Part shown: positions 17,006-24,180 of the stretch, piece after piece | Numbering within the stretch: position 1 is the first letter of the stretch | Layout: the number at the start of each line of letters is the position of its first letter | Assembly (NCBI GenBank): GCA_963205255.1 | Contig: CAUJIK010000073.1 | Span: forward strand, 1-54,892 | Origin: Pseudomonadota bacterium | GTDB lineage: Bacteria; Pseudomonadota; Gammaproteobacteria; Steroidobacterales; Steroidobacteraceae | Length of the DNA: 54,892 nt | Direction of reading: 5' to 3' | The notes under the pieces: generated by a model | Seen by the model: the letters and a program-made list of their open reading frames with translations, nothing else | Databases searched by the model: none | Told to the model about the DNA's origin: nothing | Program-made: the position numbers and the translations under genes

Positions 17006-17911
17006 TCAGAACGAGGCCTCGCGATAACGCGGCAGCAACATGCGCACCACCATCGACACCAGGAAGATCGCGGCGGCGGTGAGGATGATGGCGCCGCCCG
17101 AGGGCACCGGCAGGTCCCAGCGCATCGGCGCATAGATGCCCACCAGACAGCTCACGGTCGAGAACACGATGCTCCACAGCACGAAGCCGCGGATGGAGCG
17201 GTTGAGGTTGCGCGCGGCGGCGGCCGGAATCAGCAGCAGCGCCTCCACCAGCACCGCGCCGACGATCTTCACGCAGGCCACGGTGAGGATGGTGAGCAGC
17301 AGCACGAACACATACTCCAGCAGGTTCACGCGCACGCCGCGCACATGCGCAAGGCTCGGGTTGAGGCTCGCCAGCAGCATCTGGTTGTACAGCGGCAACG
17401 CGGTCACCGCGGCGAGCAGCGCGGTCACCAGCAGCACGTTCATGTCGGTATCGTTGACGGTGAGGATGGAGCCGAACATCACCGTGTCGAGGATGTGGGT
17501 GTTCACCTTGGCCGACACCCACAGCAGCGCCGTGGCGCCGATGGCGAGCGAGATGGACAGGAACACGCCGATCAGCGTGTCCGACGACATCTTGGTGCGG
17601 TTGCGCGCGAAGTTGAGCACCAGGCCGAACAGCAGACAGAAGCTGAACATCGACAGGTACGGCGCCGTGTACGATTCGCCGATGATCACACCGATGGCCA
17701 CGCCCGTGAGCGCGGCATTGCCCACGGCCTGGGAGAAGAAGGCCATGCGCTTGGCCACCACCATGGTGCCGATGCCGCCCAGCAGCGGCCCGATCACGAA
17801 GGCGCACAGGAAGCCGTTGACGACGAAGGCGTAGGAAAAGGTGTAGTGGATCTTCCCGGTCTCCGCGAGACCGATGATGAACTGGCGCGGAATGTCGTAA
17901 AGAGCTTCCAT
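17006..17911 (-). CDS. metal ABC transporter permease, ZnuB/TroC family
   Basis: The 301-residue inner-membrane channel has about eight helices. It begins with a short cytoplasmic stretch, then FSYAFVVNGFLCAFVIGPLL and GTMVVAKRMAFFSQAVGNAALTG, the conserved cytoplasmic segment of ABC-3 family permeases. GAVLVEALLLIPAAAARNL matches the family loop that contacts the ATPase. Its start overlaps the ATPase stop (TGATG), so the two are coupled. Substrate is zinc or another divalent metal by family; the accessory genes of this operon do not settle which. Confidence 0.93.
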   Translation of the reverse strand: MEALYDIPRQFIIGLAETGKIHYTFSYAFVVNGFLCAFVIGPLLGGIGTMVVAKRMAFFSQAVGNAALTGVAIGVIIGESYTAPYLSMFSFCLLFGLVLNFARNRTKMSSDTLIGVFLSISLAIGATALLWVSAKVNTHILDTVMFGSILTVNDTDMNVLLVTALLAAVTALPLYNQMLLASLNPSLAHVRGVRVNLLEYVFVLLLTILTVACVKIVGAVLVEALLLIPAAAARNLNRSIRGFVLWSIVFSTVSCLVGIYAPMRWDLPVPSGGAIILTAAAIFLVSMVVRMLLPRYREASF

Positions 17912-18630
17912 CAGGCGGCGCCCCGCTGCACCAGTCCCAGGGTGGGAAACAGCTGCGCCGCAACGCCGCTGGCCAGCACCTCGCGCGGCGCTCCATCGAG
18001 CAATACACGGCGGTTGATGTAGGTCAGCCGGTCGGCGATCTCGCCCACCTGCACGATGTCATGGTTGATCCACACCACCGTTCCACCCGCCCTTGCAAAG
18101 CCGGTGATGGTGCGTTCGAGAATGTCCCGGCCCGCGAGATCCAGCCCCGTCGCGGGCTCGTCCAGCACCAGCAGGCCCGGCTCCGGAATCAGCGCCTGCG
18201 CCAGTAGCACACGCTGCCGCTCGCCGCCCGAGAGGCTGCCCAGCCGCGCGTGCATCCGGTCGGCCAGACCCAGCTCGGCAAGACGGCGCGCAATCTGCTC
18301 GCGCTGCTTGCCCGACATGCCCAGGAACACCGGCCGGCGCTGCGTGGCCATGGCCATGAAATCGAGCACCGTGACCGGCAGGCTGCGATCGAAATCCAGC
18401 GTCTGCGGCACATAGCCGATCACGCGGTTGTCCTGCCAGTTCAGGGTGATGCGCCCGGTATGCGGCATCTGCCCCAGCAGCGCGCGGATCAGCGAGGTCT
18501 TGCCGCCGCCATTGGCGCCGACCACGCAGTGGATGCTGCCGGCCGCCACGCCGAAGCTCACCTGCTCGAGGATGGTGGTGCTTCCGAGCACCAGACCAAC
18601 GCCGTCGAATTCAATGGAAGGTCCCGCCAT
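17911..18630 (-). CDS. metal ABC transporter ATP-binding protein, ZnuC family
   Basis: This ATPase drives the metal permease. It has 239 residues from ATG 18630, one base after the binding-protein stop. Walker A is GANGGGKTS (38-46), the Q-loop lies in GYVPQTLDF, the signature is SLSGGERQRVLLAQAL, Walker B is GLLVLDEPATGLDLAG and the switch histidine is in VVWINHDIVQVGEIA. All catalytic motifs are intact and the length fits the family. It overlaps the permease start by one base. Confidence 0.94.
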   Translation of the reverse strand: MAGPSIEFDGVGLVLGSTTILEQVSFGVAAGSIHCVVGANGGGKTSLIRALLGQMPHTGRITLNWQDNRVIGYVPQTLDFDRSLPVTVLDFMAMATQRRPVFLGMSGKQREQIARRLAELGLADRMHARLGSLSGGERQRVLLAQALIPEPGLLVLDEPATGLDLAGRDILERTITGFARAGGTVVWINHDIVQVGEIADRLTYINRRVLLDGAPREVLASGVAAQLFPTLGLVQRGAA

Positions 18631-18631
18631 G

Positions 18632-19549
18632 TCAGCTGCCCTTTGCCGCCTCGTGAATGGCCGCGGCCAGCGTGTCGAGGTTCTCGCGCATCTCCTCGAC
18701 AAACTTGTCCTGCGTATAAGGGCCGCTGCTGATATGGGAGATGGAATACATCTTGACGCCGGTGGCGTCCTGGATGGTGTCCGAAAGCTTGCTGGCGTAG
18801 TACTTCTCGGCGAACAGCACATTGACGTTCGCCGCCTTGATCCGGCCGACGGTGTCGGCCAGCTGCCGCGCCGTGGGCTCCACGCCATGCCGTGGCTCGA
18901 TCACCGCCGTGACCTGCAGGCCCAGCTCCTGAAGCAGATAGTCGTAGCCGCTGTGCATGGTGGCGCAGCGGAATCTGGTCAGATCCGCGCCGGCGATCTT
19001 CGCATTGAACGCCGGAATCAGCTGCCGGATCTGCAACGCATAGCGGCGCGCGTTGTCGCGATAGTAAGCGGCATTGGCGGGATCGATTTCGCCCAGCTTG
19101 CGGGCAATGGTGTACACCTGCTGAATCGCGGCCGTGGTCGAGATGAAGGTGTGCGGATTCACCACCTTGGCGCCGCCGGAATCGCCGGCCACGGGAATCA
19201 GTGAAACGCCGTCGTTGGCGTAGATCAGCTTGATCTTGCCCTTCATGCCCGCGGCTTCGAGGATCTCGAACACCCAGGAATCGTGGCCGATGCCGTTGAC
19301 CACCAGCACATCCATGGAGCGCATGCGGATCATGTCGGCCGGCTGCGGCGCATAGCCATGCGGATTGGCGTCGGCGTCAATCAGCGGCACCACCTCGGCG
19401 CGGTCACCGACGATATGGGTGACGAAGCTGTAGTACGGGTGCAGCGTGATGCCGACCTTGAGCTTTTTCGCTTCGGCGGCCATGGCCGCGCCGTGACCGA
19501 GCATGAGTGCTGCCAGTGCAGGCAGGATGAATCTGCGCGTGAACTTCAT
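18632..19549 (-). CDS. metal ABC transporter substrate-binding protein, ZnuA/TroA family
   Basis: The periplasmic metal receptor has 305 residues from ATG 19549 and a signal peptide ending AAMAAEAKK. Ligand-bearing stretches of the A-I cluster are present: ITLHPYYSFVTHIVGD, DADANPHGYAPQPADM, VNGIGHDSWVF, ATMHSGYDYLLQELGL and VNVLFAEKYYASKL. Histidines lie at the expected places and the fourth ligand is probably acidic. The His/Asp-rich loop seen in many ZnuA proteins is absent, so manganese, iron or nickel should also be considered. Two bases separate it from the preceding gene. Confidence 0.92.
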   Translation of the reverse strand: MKFTRRFILPALAALMLGHGAAMAAEAKKLKVGITLHPYYSFVTHIVGDRAEVVPLIDADANPHGYAPQPADMIRMRSMDVLVVNGIGHDSWVFEILEAAGMKGKIKLIYANDGVSLIPVAGDSGGAKVVNPHTFISTTAAIQQVYTIARKLGEIDPANAAYYRDNARRYALQIRQLIPAFNAKIAGADLTRFRCATMHSGYDYLLQELGLQVTAVIEPRHGVEPTARQLADTVGRIKAANVNVLFAEKYYASKLSDTIQDATGVKMYSISHISSGPYTQDKFVEEMRENLDTLAAAIHEAAKGS

Positions 19550-19551
19550 GG

Positions 19552-20229
19552 TCAATTCTCTCCCGACTCCTGATCGGCGTCTTCGAACTCGTCGCCATAG
19601 AGGCGCTTGACCTCCTGGTCGCCGCTGTAGGGCACGACTTCGCGCCAGCCCTGCAGGATGAGCTGATCCTGGAAGCCGCTCCCCGGCATGGAGACTTCGT
19701 TCTTCGGGTTCCACCAGATCACGAGGGCGTTGTTGTTGGTGATGCCGGCATGCACATGCCCGATGACCAGCAGGAACGAACCCTGACCGGGCAATTTGCC
19801 GCCCGTGCCCAGGTACATCACCGAGCCCTGCATTTCGCCCTTGCCCAACGGCTCGTGCAACGTCCACTGCAATGAGCCGTTCTGCTCCCAGCTTCTGTCG
19901 TGATAGAACGGCGGCAGCAGCGTCTCCTGCAGATCCTGCAGGCTGGGCCAGCGGAACAGCTCGCCGGGCTCGTTGAAGCGGTTGATGACGTCGTAGATGT
20001 AGGGGATTTCTTCCTGCGAGGTATAAAGCGCGTTGTACACCGCCTGATCGGCGCCGCTTAAGTCCTCGAAGGCGCTGATCTGCCAGTCGTAGAGCGCCCT
20101 GGGTTGCCTCTCGCCGCCGTAGCGTTGCACGTAGAGCGCCAGCACGCCGACGACGGCCAGCGCCGCGAGAACCAGCACCAGCCCCTCGAAGCGCGCACCA
20201 GCCGGACGGACATCGCAGGTCGCGCTCAA
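19552..20229 (-). CDS. membrane-anchored unknown of the metal-uptake operon (DUF6162-like)
   Basis: The protein has 225 residues, most likely from TTG 20229, four bases after the DUF4198 stop with AGGTGA five bases upstream. One transmembrane helix (about 14-32, LVLVLAALAVVGVLALYV) is followed by a periplasmic domain rich in aromatic residues (YDWQISAFEDLSGADQAVYN, FYHDRSWEQNGSLQWTL, VIGHVHAGITNNNALVIWW) and an acidic tail. The HVHAG motif could bind metal. I believe it resembles DUF6162, a family met beside metal ABC transporters, but this is from memory. Tight spacing makes it an accessory of the transporter. Confidence 0.75.
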   Translation of the reverse strand: MSATCDVRPAGARFEGLVLVLAALAVVGVLALYVQRYGGERQPRALYDWQISAFEDLSGADQAVYNALYTSQEEIPYIYDVINRFNEPGELFRWPSLQDLQETLLPPFYHDRSWEQNGSLQWTLHEPLGKGEMQGSVMYLGTGGKLPGQGSFLLVIGHVHAGITNNNALVIWWNPKNEVSMPGSGFQDQLILQGWREVVPYSGDQEVKRLYGDEFEDADQESGEN

Positions 20230-20233
20230 CTCA

Positions 20234-21079
20234 TCACCTGGCGTTGATGTCCTTGGCCTGCACCCACAGCACGGCGTCGACGGACAGCTCCTTGCCCTGA
20301 TGCTGCTCGTCGTCATCCAGATCCAGCGCGCATATGCCCCACCACCCGGCCTTCGGCAGGCCGATGATGACCTGGCCGTTGGCGTCGGCGCGGATGCTCA
20401 GCGTGACGAAGGACTGCTGCGGCGCCGTAACCTTGCCCTCGGGAGCGAAGCGGCGCTGATCGAGCTGCGGCTCGTGGTTCAGGTATTCCACCTCCACCTC
20501 CGCGTGCGGCACCGGCTTGCCGCCGGAGAGCACCACGGCGCGGAACACGCCGCCCACCCAGTTCGCATAGGGCTTGTCCAGCGGCACGATCTCCACCGGC
20601 AGACCCAGCGGCTTGTCCCAGTCGCCCGGTATGCCGCCGACGTTCACCACGGTCTTGGTGATCTGCTGGATGTATTTGTCTTCGCCCGCCTCGTAGTAGG
20701 GCGCGGGCTTGAGCACGAAGGTGTAGTCGCCCAGAGAGCGGGTGACGCTGCGCGGCGGATTGGCAAGATACGCCGCACCCTTGCTGCCCTCCCCACCGGC
20801 CCACTCGATGGGCTGCAGATACTGCATGAGATCGGTGGTGCGCGGCTCGGCCTCGCCGCGCTGGCTCACCACGTAGAACGCCTCGGGCTTGCCCATGTTC
20901 ATGGTGAAGCCGTTGTCGAAGGGATGCGAGAACACCAGCGCCAGCGGCAGGGCCGCCGACTCCTTCAGGGCCGCATCCGGCGTATAGAGCAGCTGGAAAT
21001 GCGCATCCGCGGCCGGCGCCGCGATCAGGGCCGCCAGCAGCGCGCCGCAGGCCGCCGCGCGGCTATTCCTTGATGTCAC
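20234..21079 (-). CDS. DUF4198 family periplasmic metal-transport accessory protein
   Basis: The 281-residue secreted protein matches DUF4198, a beta-sandwich family found beside nickel, cobalt and zinc uptake systems. The likely start is GTG 21079, overlapping the upstream stop by 17 bases; the signal peptide ends APAADA. Cleavage there would leave His as residue 1 (HFQLLYTPD), a feature shared with copper or nickel chaperones. Family segments include LVFSHPFDNGFTMNMGKPE, DYTFVLKPAPYYEAGEDKYI and GWWGICALDLDDDEQHQGKE. It probably captures or hands over metal to the binding proteins, but that is inference from neighbours and family. Confidence 0.85.
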   Translation of the reverse strand: MTSRNSRAAACGALLAALIAAPAADAHFQLLYTPDAALKESAALPLALVFSHPFDNGFTMNMGKPEAFYVVSQRGEAEPRTTDLMQYLQPIEWAGGEGSKGAAYLANPPRSVTRSLGDYTFVLKPAPYYEAGEDKYIQQITKTVVNVGGIPGDWDKPLGLPVEIVPLDKPYANWVGGVFRAVVLSGGKPVPHAEVEVEYLNHEPQLDQRRFAPEGKVTAPQQSFVTLSIRADANGQVIIGLPKAGWWGICALDLDDDEQHQGKELSVDAVLWVQAKDINAR

Positions 21080-21386
21080 GGCTGTCGATGACGGTGAGGT
21101 GACCTTCGCCGGCGTCGAATTCGACCCGGTAATCGACTTTGGGCTTCGCAAAGGTGAACTCGCTGTTGTCATTCATGTGTCCTTCGACCAGCACCTTGCC
21201 AGCCCCGTCCAGAACGCGCAGCGGCACGCCATCGGCCTTGCCGCCATCGCTGAAGCCACCCTCGCAGGTGATCGTGTCGTTGCCATTGTCATAACAGTCG
21301 CAGATGGCGTTGTGCGTCCAGGCCACATTCGCCAGCAGCGCCAGCGGTGGAAGGAGCGCGATTGGAATCAGGCGTCGCGGAAACAT
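21063..21386 (-). CDS. small secreted Cys-containing protein heading the metal-uptake operon
   Basis: The protein has 107 residues from ATG 21386 with AAGGA seven bases upstream. A signal peptide (LLPPLALLANVAWT) leads to HNAICDCYDNGNDTITCEGG, with three clustered cysteines and a histidine near the mature N-terminus. A beta-rich repeat like a carboxypeptidase-regulatory fold follows (GVPLRVLDGAGKVLVEGHM, YRVEFDAGEGHLTVID). No named family is assigned. As first gene of a seven-gene operon, with the DUF4198 gene overlapping its end, it is probably a periplasmic metal-binding component comparable to NikL-type accessories. That comparison is tentative. Confidence 0.75.
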   Translation of the reverse strand: MFPRRLIPIALLPPLALLANVAWTHNAICDCYDNGNDTITCEGGFSDGGKADGVPLRVLDGAGKVLVEGHMNDNSEFTFAKPKVDYRVEFDAGEGHLTVIDSRDIKE

Positions 21387-21469
21387 TGAGAAATCCTTAT
21401 GGGTTCACAGCGGCGATGATGACTGATTGGACAGCAGCATTGTCGCGCTGTTCCGTGGATAACAACAGG

Positions 21470-21493
21470 TAACGGGCCGTTGCATAACCGTTA
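21470..21493. promoter_or_regulatory. inverted repeat upstream of the metal-uptake operon
   Basis: TAACGG (21470-21475) and CCGTTA (21488-21493) form an inverted repeat, with a nested AACGG-G-CCGTT at 21471-21481. It lies 84-107 bases upstream of the first gene of the operon. A metal-responsive repressor site is conceivable, but I see no match to the Zur or Fur consensus. Confidence 0.25.
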
Positions 21494-21536
21494 ATTGCCC
21501 ACGCCGGAGGCCGCTTTGGCGCCGACCCCGCCGGCG

Positions 21537-22055
21537 CTACGGAATCACGATGGCCGTGCCCGCCTTCACCCGGTCCAGCGCCACCAGCGTGCGGAAATTT
21601 TCCACGATCTCGTTCTCGGCGAACAGGCGGCGCGTGAGGCCCTCGTAGCTGCGCATGTCGGGGGCGACGATGATCAGCACGAAGCTGACCCCGCCCGTGA
21701 CATAGAAGCATTGCTGGACCTCGGGCGTCTCCCGGAACAGCCCCTTGGCGCGATCCACCGTCGCGGCGCGCTCATCCTTCAGGCGCACTTCGACGATGGC
21801 CGTGATGGTTGCCGATACGGCCTCCGGATCCACCAGGGCGACATTGCCGGCAATCACCCCGGCCTCCTCCATCGCCGCGATGCGGCGCTGGACCGAGGCA
21901 GTGGAGAGACTCACCCGCTCAGCGATCTGGCGCTGCGGCTGCCGGTTGTCGCTCTGGAGCATCCGCAGGATGGCCCGGTCCTGACGATCGAGGACGAAAC
22001 CGCTGCCGGCAGATTTCTGGCCCAGAAGTGAGTTTTTGTTGCGTTTGTCTGCCAT
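21537..22055 (-). CDS. Lrp/AsnC family transcriptional regulator
   Basis: This amino-acid-responsive DNA-binding protein has 172 residues from ATG 22055. A basic leader precedes LDRQDRAILRMLQSDNRQPQ and a winged helix-turn-helix (QRQIAERVSLSTASVQRRI). An RAM ligand domain follows (VSATITAIVEVRLKDERAAT, GVSFVLIIVAPDMRSYEGL). Length is typical. The leader of about 20 residues is longer than usual and no clear ribosome site precedes it. It is divergent from the EamA exporter across 43 AT-rich bases, so it probably controls that gene and itself; the inducer is likely an exported amino acid. Confidence 0.92.
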   Translation of the reverse strand: MADKRNKNSLLGQKSAGSGFVLDRQDRAILRMLQSDNRQPQRQIAERVSLSTASVQRRIAAMEEAGVIAGNVALVDPEAVSATITAIVEVRLKDERAATVDRAKGLFRETPEVQQCFYVTGGVSFVLIIVAPDMRSYEGLTRRLFAENEIVENFRTLVALDRVKAGTAIVIP

Positions 22056-22087
22056 AAGAAGGGAAAAATAATATCGTTGGCGAGAAT

Positions 22088-22100
22088 ATGATTCAATCAT
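22088..22100. promoter_or_regulatory. palindrome ATGATT-C-AATCAT at the exporter start
   Basis: A perfect six-base inverted repeat around one base lies in the AT-rich gap between the Lrp-type and EamA genes and runs into the exporter start codon (22099). Such sites suit Lrp/AsnC dimers. It occupies the place where a ribosome site would be, so the exporter may have a leaderless or very short leader. Confidence 0.35.
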
Positions 22101-23073
22101 GTCATCGCCTGCAACCGCCCACCTCGCCTCGACATCTCGCTCCGCCGACAGACTCACCGCGGTCGCCTGCGGCGCGGGGGCCGGCGCCCTGTGGGGGCTG
22201 GTGTTCCTCGCGCCGGCACTGGTGAATGACTTCAGCCCCGTGCTGCTCACCATCGGGCGCTACCTTTGCTACGGACTGATCGCGGTCGCCCTGCTGGCGC
22301 CGACGTGGCGCTCCGTGGTCTCGCGCCTGCCCAGGCGCCAGTGGCGCAATCTGCTGTGGCTGGCTTTCACCGGCAACACGCTCTACTACATCCTGCTGTC
22401 GAGCGCCGTGCAGACCGGCGGGATTGCCATGACCTCTCTGGTGATCGGCTTCCTGCCCGTGGCCGTGACTCTCATCGGCAGCCGCGAACATGGCGCGGTG
22501 GCCCTCGGGAAACTGGCGCCCTCACTGCTGCTGTGCGCCGCCGGCGCGGTGTGCATCGGCTGGCAGGCTCTGTCCGCCCCAGGCACGGGCTCGACGGGCA
22601 CGCAGGTGTTCGGCCTGCTGTGCGCGATCGGCGCGCTGGCCTCATGGACCGCGTTCACGGTCGGCAATGCGCGCTGTCTTGCGCAGCTGAAGCAGATCTC
22701 GGCGCATGAGTGGGCACTGCTCTGCGGCGTCGTCGCCGGCGCGCAGAGCCTGCTGCTGGTGCCGCTGGCGCTGCTGCTGGAAACGGCCGCCCACAGCGGC
22801 GGCGAATGGGCGCGCTTCGCGCTGGTCTCCATGGGCGTCGCCGTGCTGGCCTCGATCTTCGGCAACGCGCTGTGGAACCGGATGAGCCGCCTGCTGCCGC
22901 TGACGCTGATCGGGCAGATGATCCTGTTCGAGACGATGTTCGCGCTGCTCTATGCCTTCCTCTGGGAGCGTCGCCTGCCGACGGGCATTGAGATCATGGC
23001 TCTTGTGCTGGTGACCCTGAGCGTGCTGAGCTGCCTGGCGGTGCATCGCGAGAGAGAATCATGCAGCCGATAG
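22099..23073 (+). CDS. EamA/DMT family transporter
   Basis: This inner-membrane exporter of the drug/metabolite transporter superfamily has 324 residues and about ten helices in two EamA repeats. Repeat one includes [20 protein letters not shown] and [20 protein letters not shown]. Repeat two includes [20 protein letters not shown] and [20 protein letters not shown], and it ends with a basic tail. Family members export amino acids or metabolites. Divergence from an Lrp/AsnC regulator points to amino acid export. No ribosome site is visible before ATG 22099. The stop overlaps csaA by 13 bases. Confidence 0.92.
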   Translation: MSSPATAHLASTSRSADRLTAVACGAGAGALWGLVFLAPALVNDFSPVLLTIGRYLCYGLIAVALLAPTWRSVVSRLPRRQWRNLLWLAFTGNTLYYILLSSAVQTGGIAMTSLVIGFLPVAVTLIGSREHGAVALGKLAPSLLLCAAGAVCIGWQALSAPGTGSTGTQVFGLLCAIGALASWTAFTVGNARCLAQLKQISAHEWALLCGVVAGAQSLLLVPLALLLETAAHSGGEWARFALVSMGVAVLASIFGNALWNRMSRLLPLTLIGQMILFETMFALLYAFLWERRLPTGIEIMALVLVTLSVLSCLAVHRERESCSR

Positions 23074-23399
23074 ACTGGGCCGACTTCGAGAAGGTGGAGC
23101 TGCGCGTCGGCACCATCCTGGAAGTCACGGAGTTTCCCGAAGCGCGCAAACCCGCTTGGAAGATGCGCATCGATTTCGGCGCCGGAATCGGCACCCGGAT
23201 GTCCAGCGCGCAGATCACGGCGCTGTATTCAAAGGATGAGCTGATTGGCCGCCAGGTCATCGCGGTGGTCAACTTCCCGCCGAAGAAGATCGGGCGGTTC
23301 CGCTCCGAGGTGCTGGTCACCGGTTTTCACGACGAGCAGGGACGTGTGGTGCTGGCGATGCCGGAACGGCCGGTGCCCAACGGAGCAAAACTGCTGTAG
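23061..23399 (+). CDS. csaA: CsaA-type tRNA-binding domain protein
   Basis: The protein has 112 residues from ATG 23061 (GAGAGA six bases upstream), overlapping the exporter by 13 bases. It is a single OB-fold tRNA-binding domain as in Csa[61 protein letters not shown] and SEVLVTGF. CsaA has been described as a chaperone-like protein linked to secretion, and it binds tRNA. Full length, with no extra domains. It converges on the TonB-like gene with seven bases between stops. Confidence 0.95.
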   Translation: MQPIDWADFEKVELRVGTILEVTEFPEARKPAWKMRIDFGAGIGTRMSSAQITALYSKDELIGRQVIAVVNFPPKKIGRFRSEVLVTGFHDEQGRVVLAMPERPVPNGAKLL

Positions 23400-23406
23400 C
23401 GGCGCC

Positions 23407-24066
23407 TCAGCTTCTGCTGGCGGTACGCACCGTGAGCGAAAATTCGATGGGCACGATGGCCTGCACCGTGCGCGCCACGCCGTTCTCGCGGTAAGGCTTG
23501 AAGCGGTAGTGCATCACGGCCTCGCGCGCGGCGCGATCCAGATGCGAGTGACCGCTGCTGCGCTGGACCTTCACATCGAGCGGATTGCCGTCCGGACCGA
23601 TCAGCACTGTCAGCAGCACCATGCCCTGCGCGCGCGCGCGGCGCGCCGCTGGCGGATAGGTCAGCGGCGCCTTGCTGAGATATTCAACCTGATCGACCAT
23701 CAGAGGAGCGTCGTGCGCCGCCGCGACCGCCGGCCCGCGCTCGACCGGCGGCGGTCTGGTCACAGTGATCGCGGCCGGCGCGGGAGGCGCCTGCACGAGA
23801 GGCATCTCGATCGTGGGCAACGGGATCTGCGACGGACGAAGATCCGCCAGCCTGACCTCCTGCTGCGGCGGCGCCGGCTGTGTCTGAGGCTCGTTGAGCA
23901 GCGACACCTGCACCGGCTCAAGCGTCACGGATTCAGAACGCTCACCCAGTTTCATCTGCGCGAAAACCAGTATCGCGACCACATGGGCGCCGAGGATCAA
24001 CGCGAGGCCGCTACCCCGCGCCGTGAACAGGCGCAGTCGGGACTCGTCGTTTCGGTAGATACCCAT
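23407..24066 (-). CDS. TonB-like energy transducer
   Basis: The 219-residue protein would pass proton-motive energy to TonB-dependent receptors. It has one N-terminal transmembrane helix (about 20-38, LALILGAHVVAILVFAQM), a Pro-rich periplasmic spacer (QTQPAPPQQEV, AITVTRPPPVER) and a C-terminal TonB domain (about 140-212: YLSKAPLTYPPAARRARAQG, VLLTVLIGPDGNPLDVKVQR, VMHYRFKPYRENGVA). No exbB/exbD lie beside it. A 19-base Fur-type palindrome sits 20 bases upstream of the start, so iron regulation is likely. Confidence 0.9.
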   Translation of the reverse strand: MGIYRNDESRLRLFTARGSGLALILGAHVVAILVFAQMKLGERSESVTLEPVQVSLLNEPQTQPAPPQQEVRLADLRPSQIPLPTIEMPLVQAPPAPAAITVTRPPPVERGPAVAAAHDAPLMVDQVEYLSKAPLTYPPAARRARAQGMVLLTVLIGPDGNPLDVKVQRSSGHSHLDRAAREAVMHYRFKPYRENGVARTVQAIVPIEFSLTVRTASRS

Positions 24067-24085
24067 GACATGGCAGCATACCTCA

Positions 24086-24104
24086 GATGCGAATGATTCG
24101 CATC
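24086..24104. promoter_or_regulatory. Fur-box-like perfect palindrome upstream of the TonB-like gene
   Basis: GATGCGAAT-G-ATTCGCATC has nine-base perfect arms around a central G, matching the 19-base Fur operator architecture (ATGCGAATnATTCGCAT form). It ends 20 bases upstream of ATG 24066, where a repressor would block transcription of the TonB-like gene. The amidase start is 77 bases the other way, so both genes could be affected. Confidence 0.75.
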
Positions 24105-24180
24105 AAGAAACTGCACCCCATGGCTTGCCCCGGGGTGGCCCGGGAAGGGATGCTGCCTGTCTTCGGGTCAGGGACCTTCC

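Noticed and set aside
21387-21536. Zur-type operator upstream of the metal operon
   Set aside because: An inverted repeat is present but no GTTATA-type consensus half-sites are seen, so the site is listed only as an unassigned repeat.
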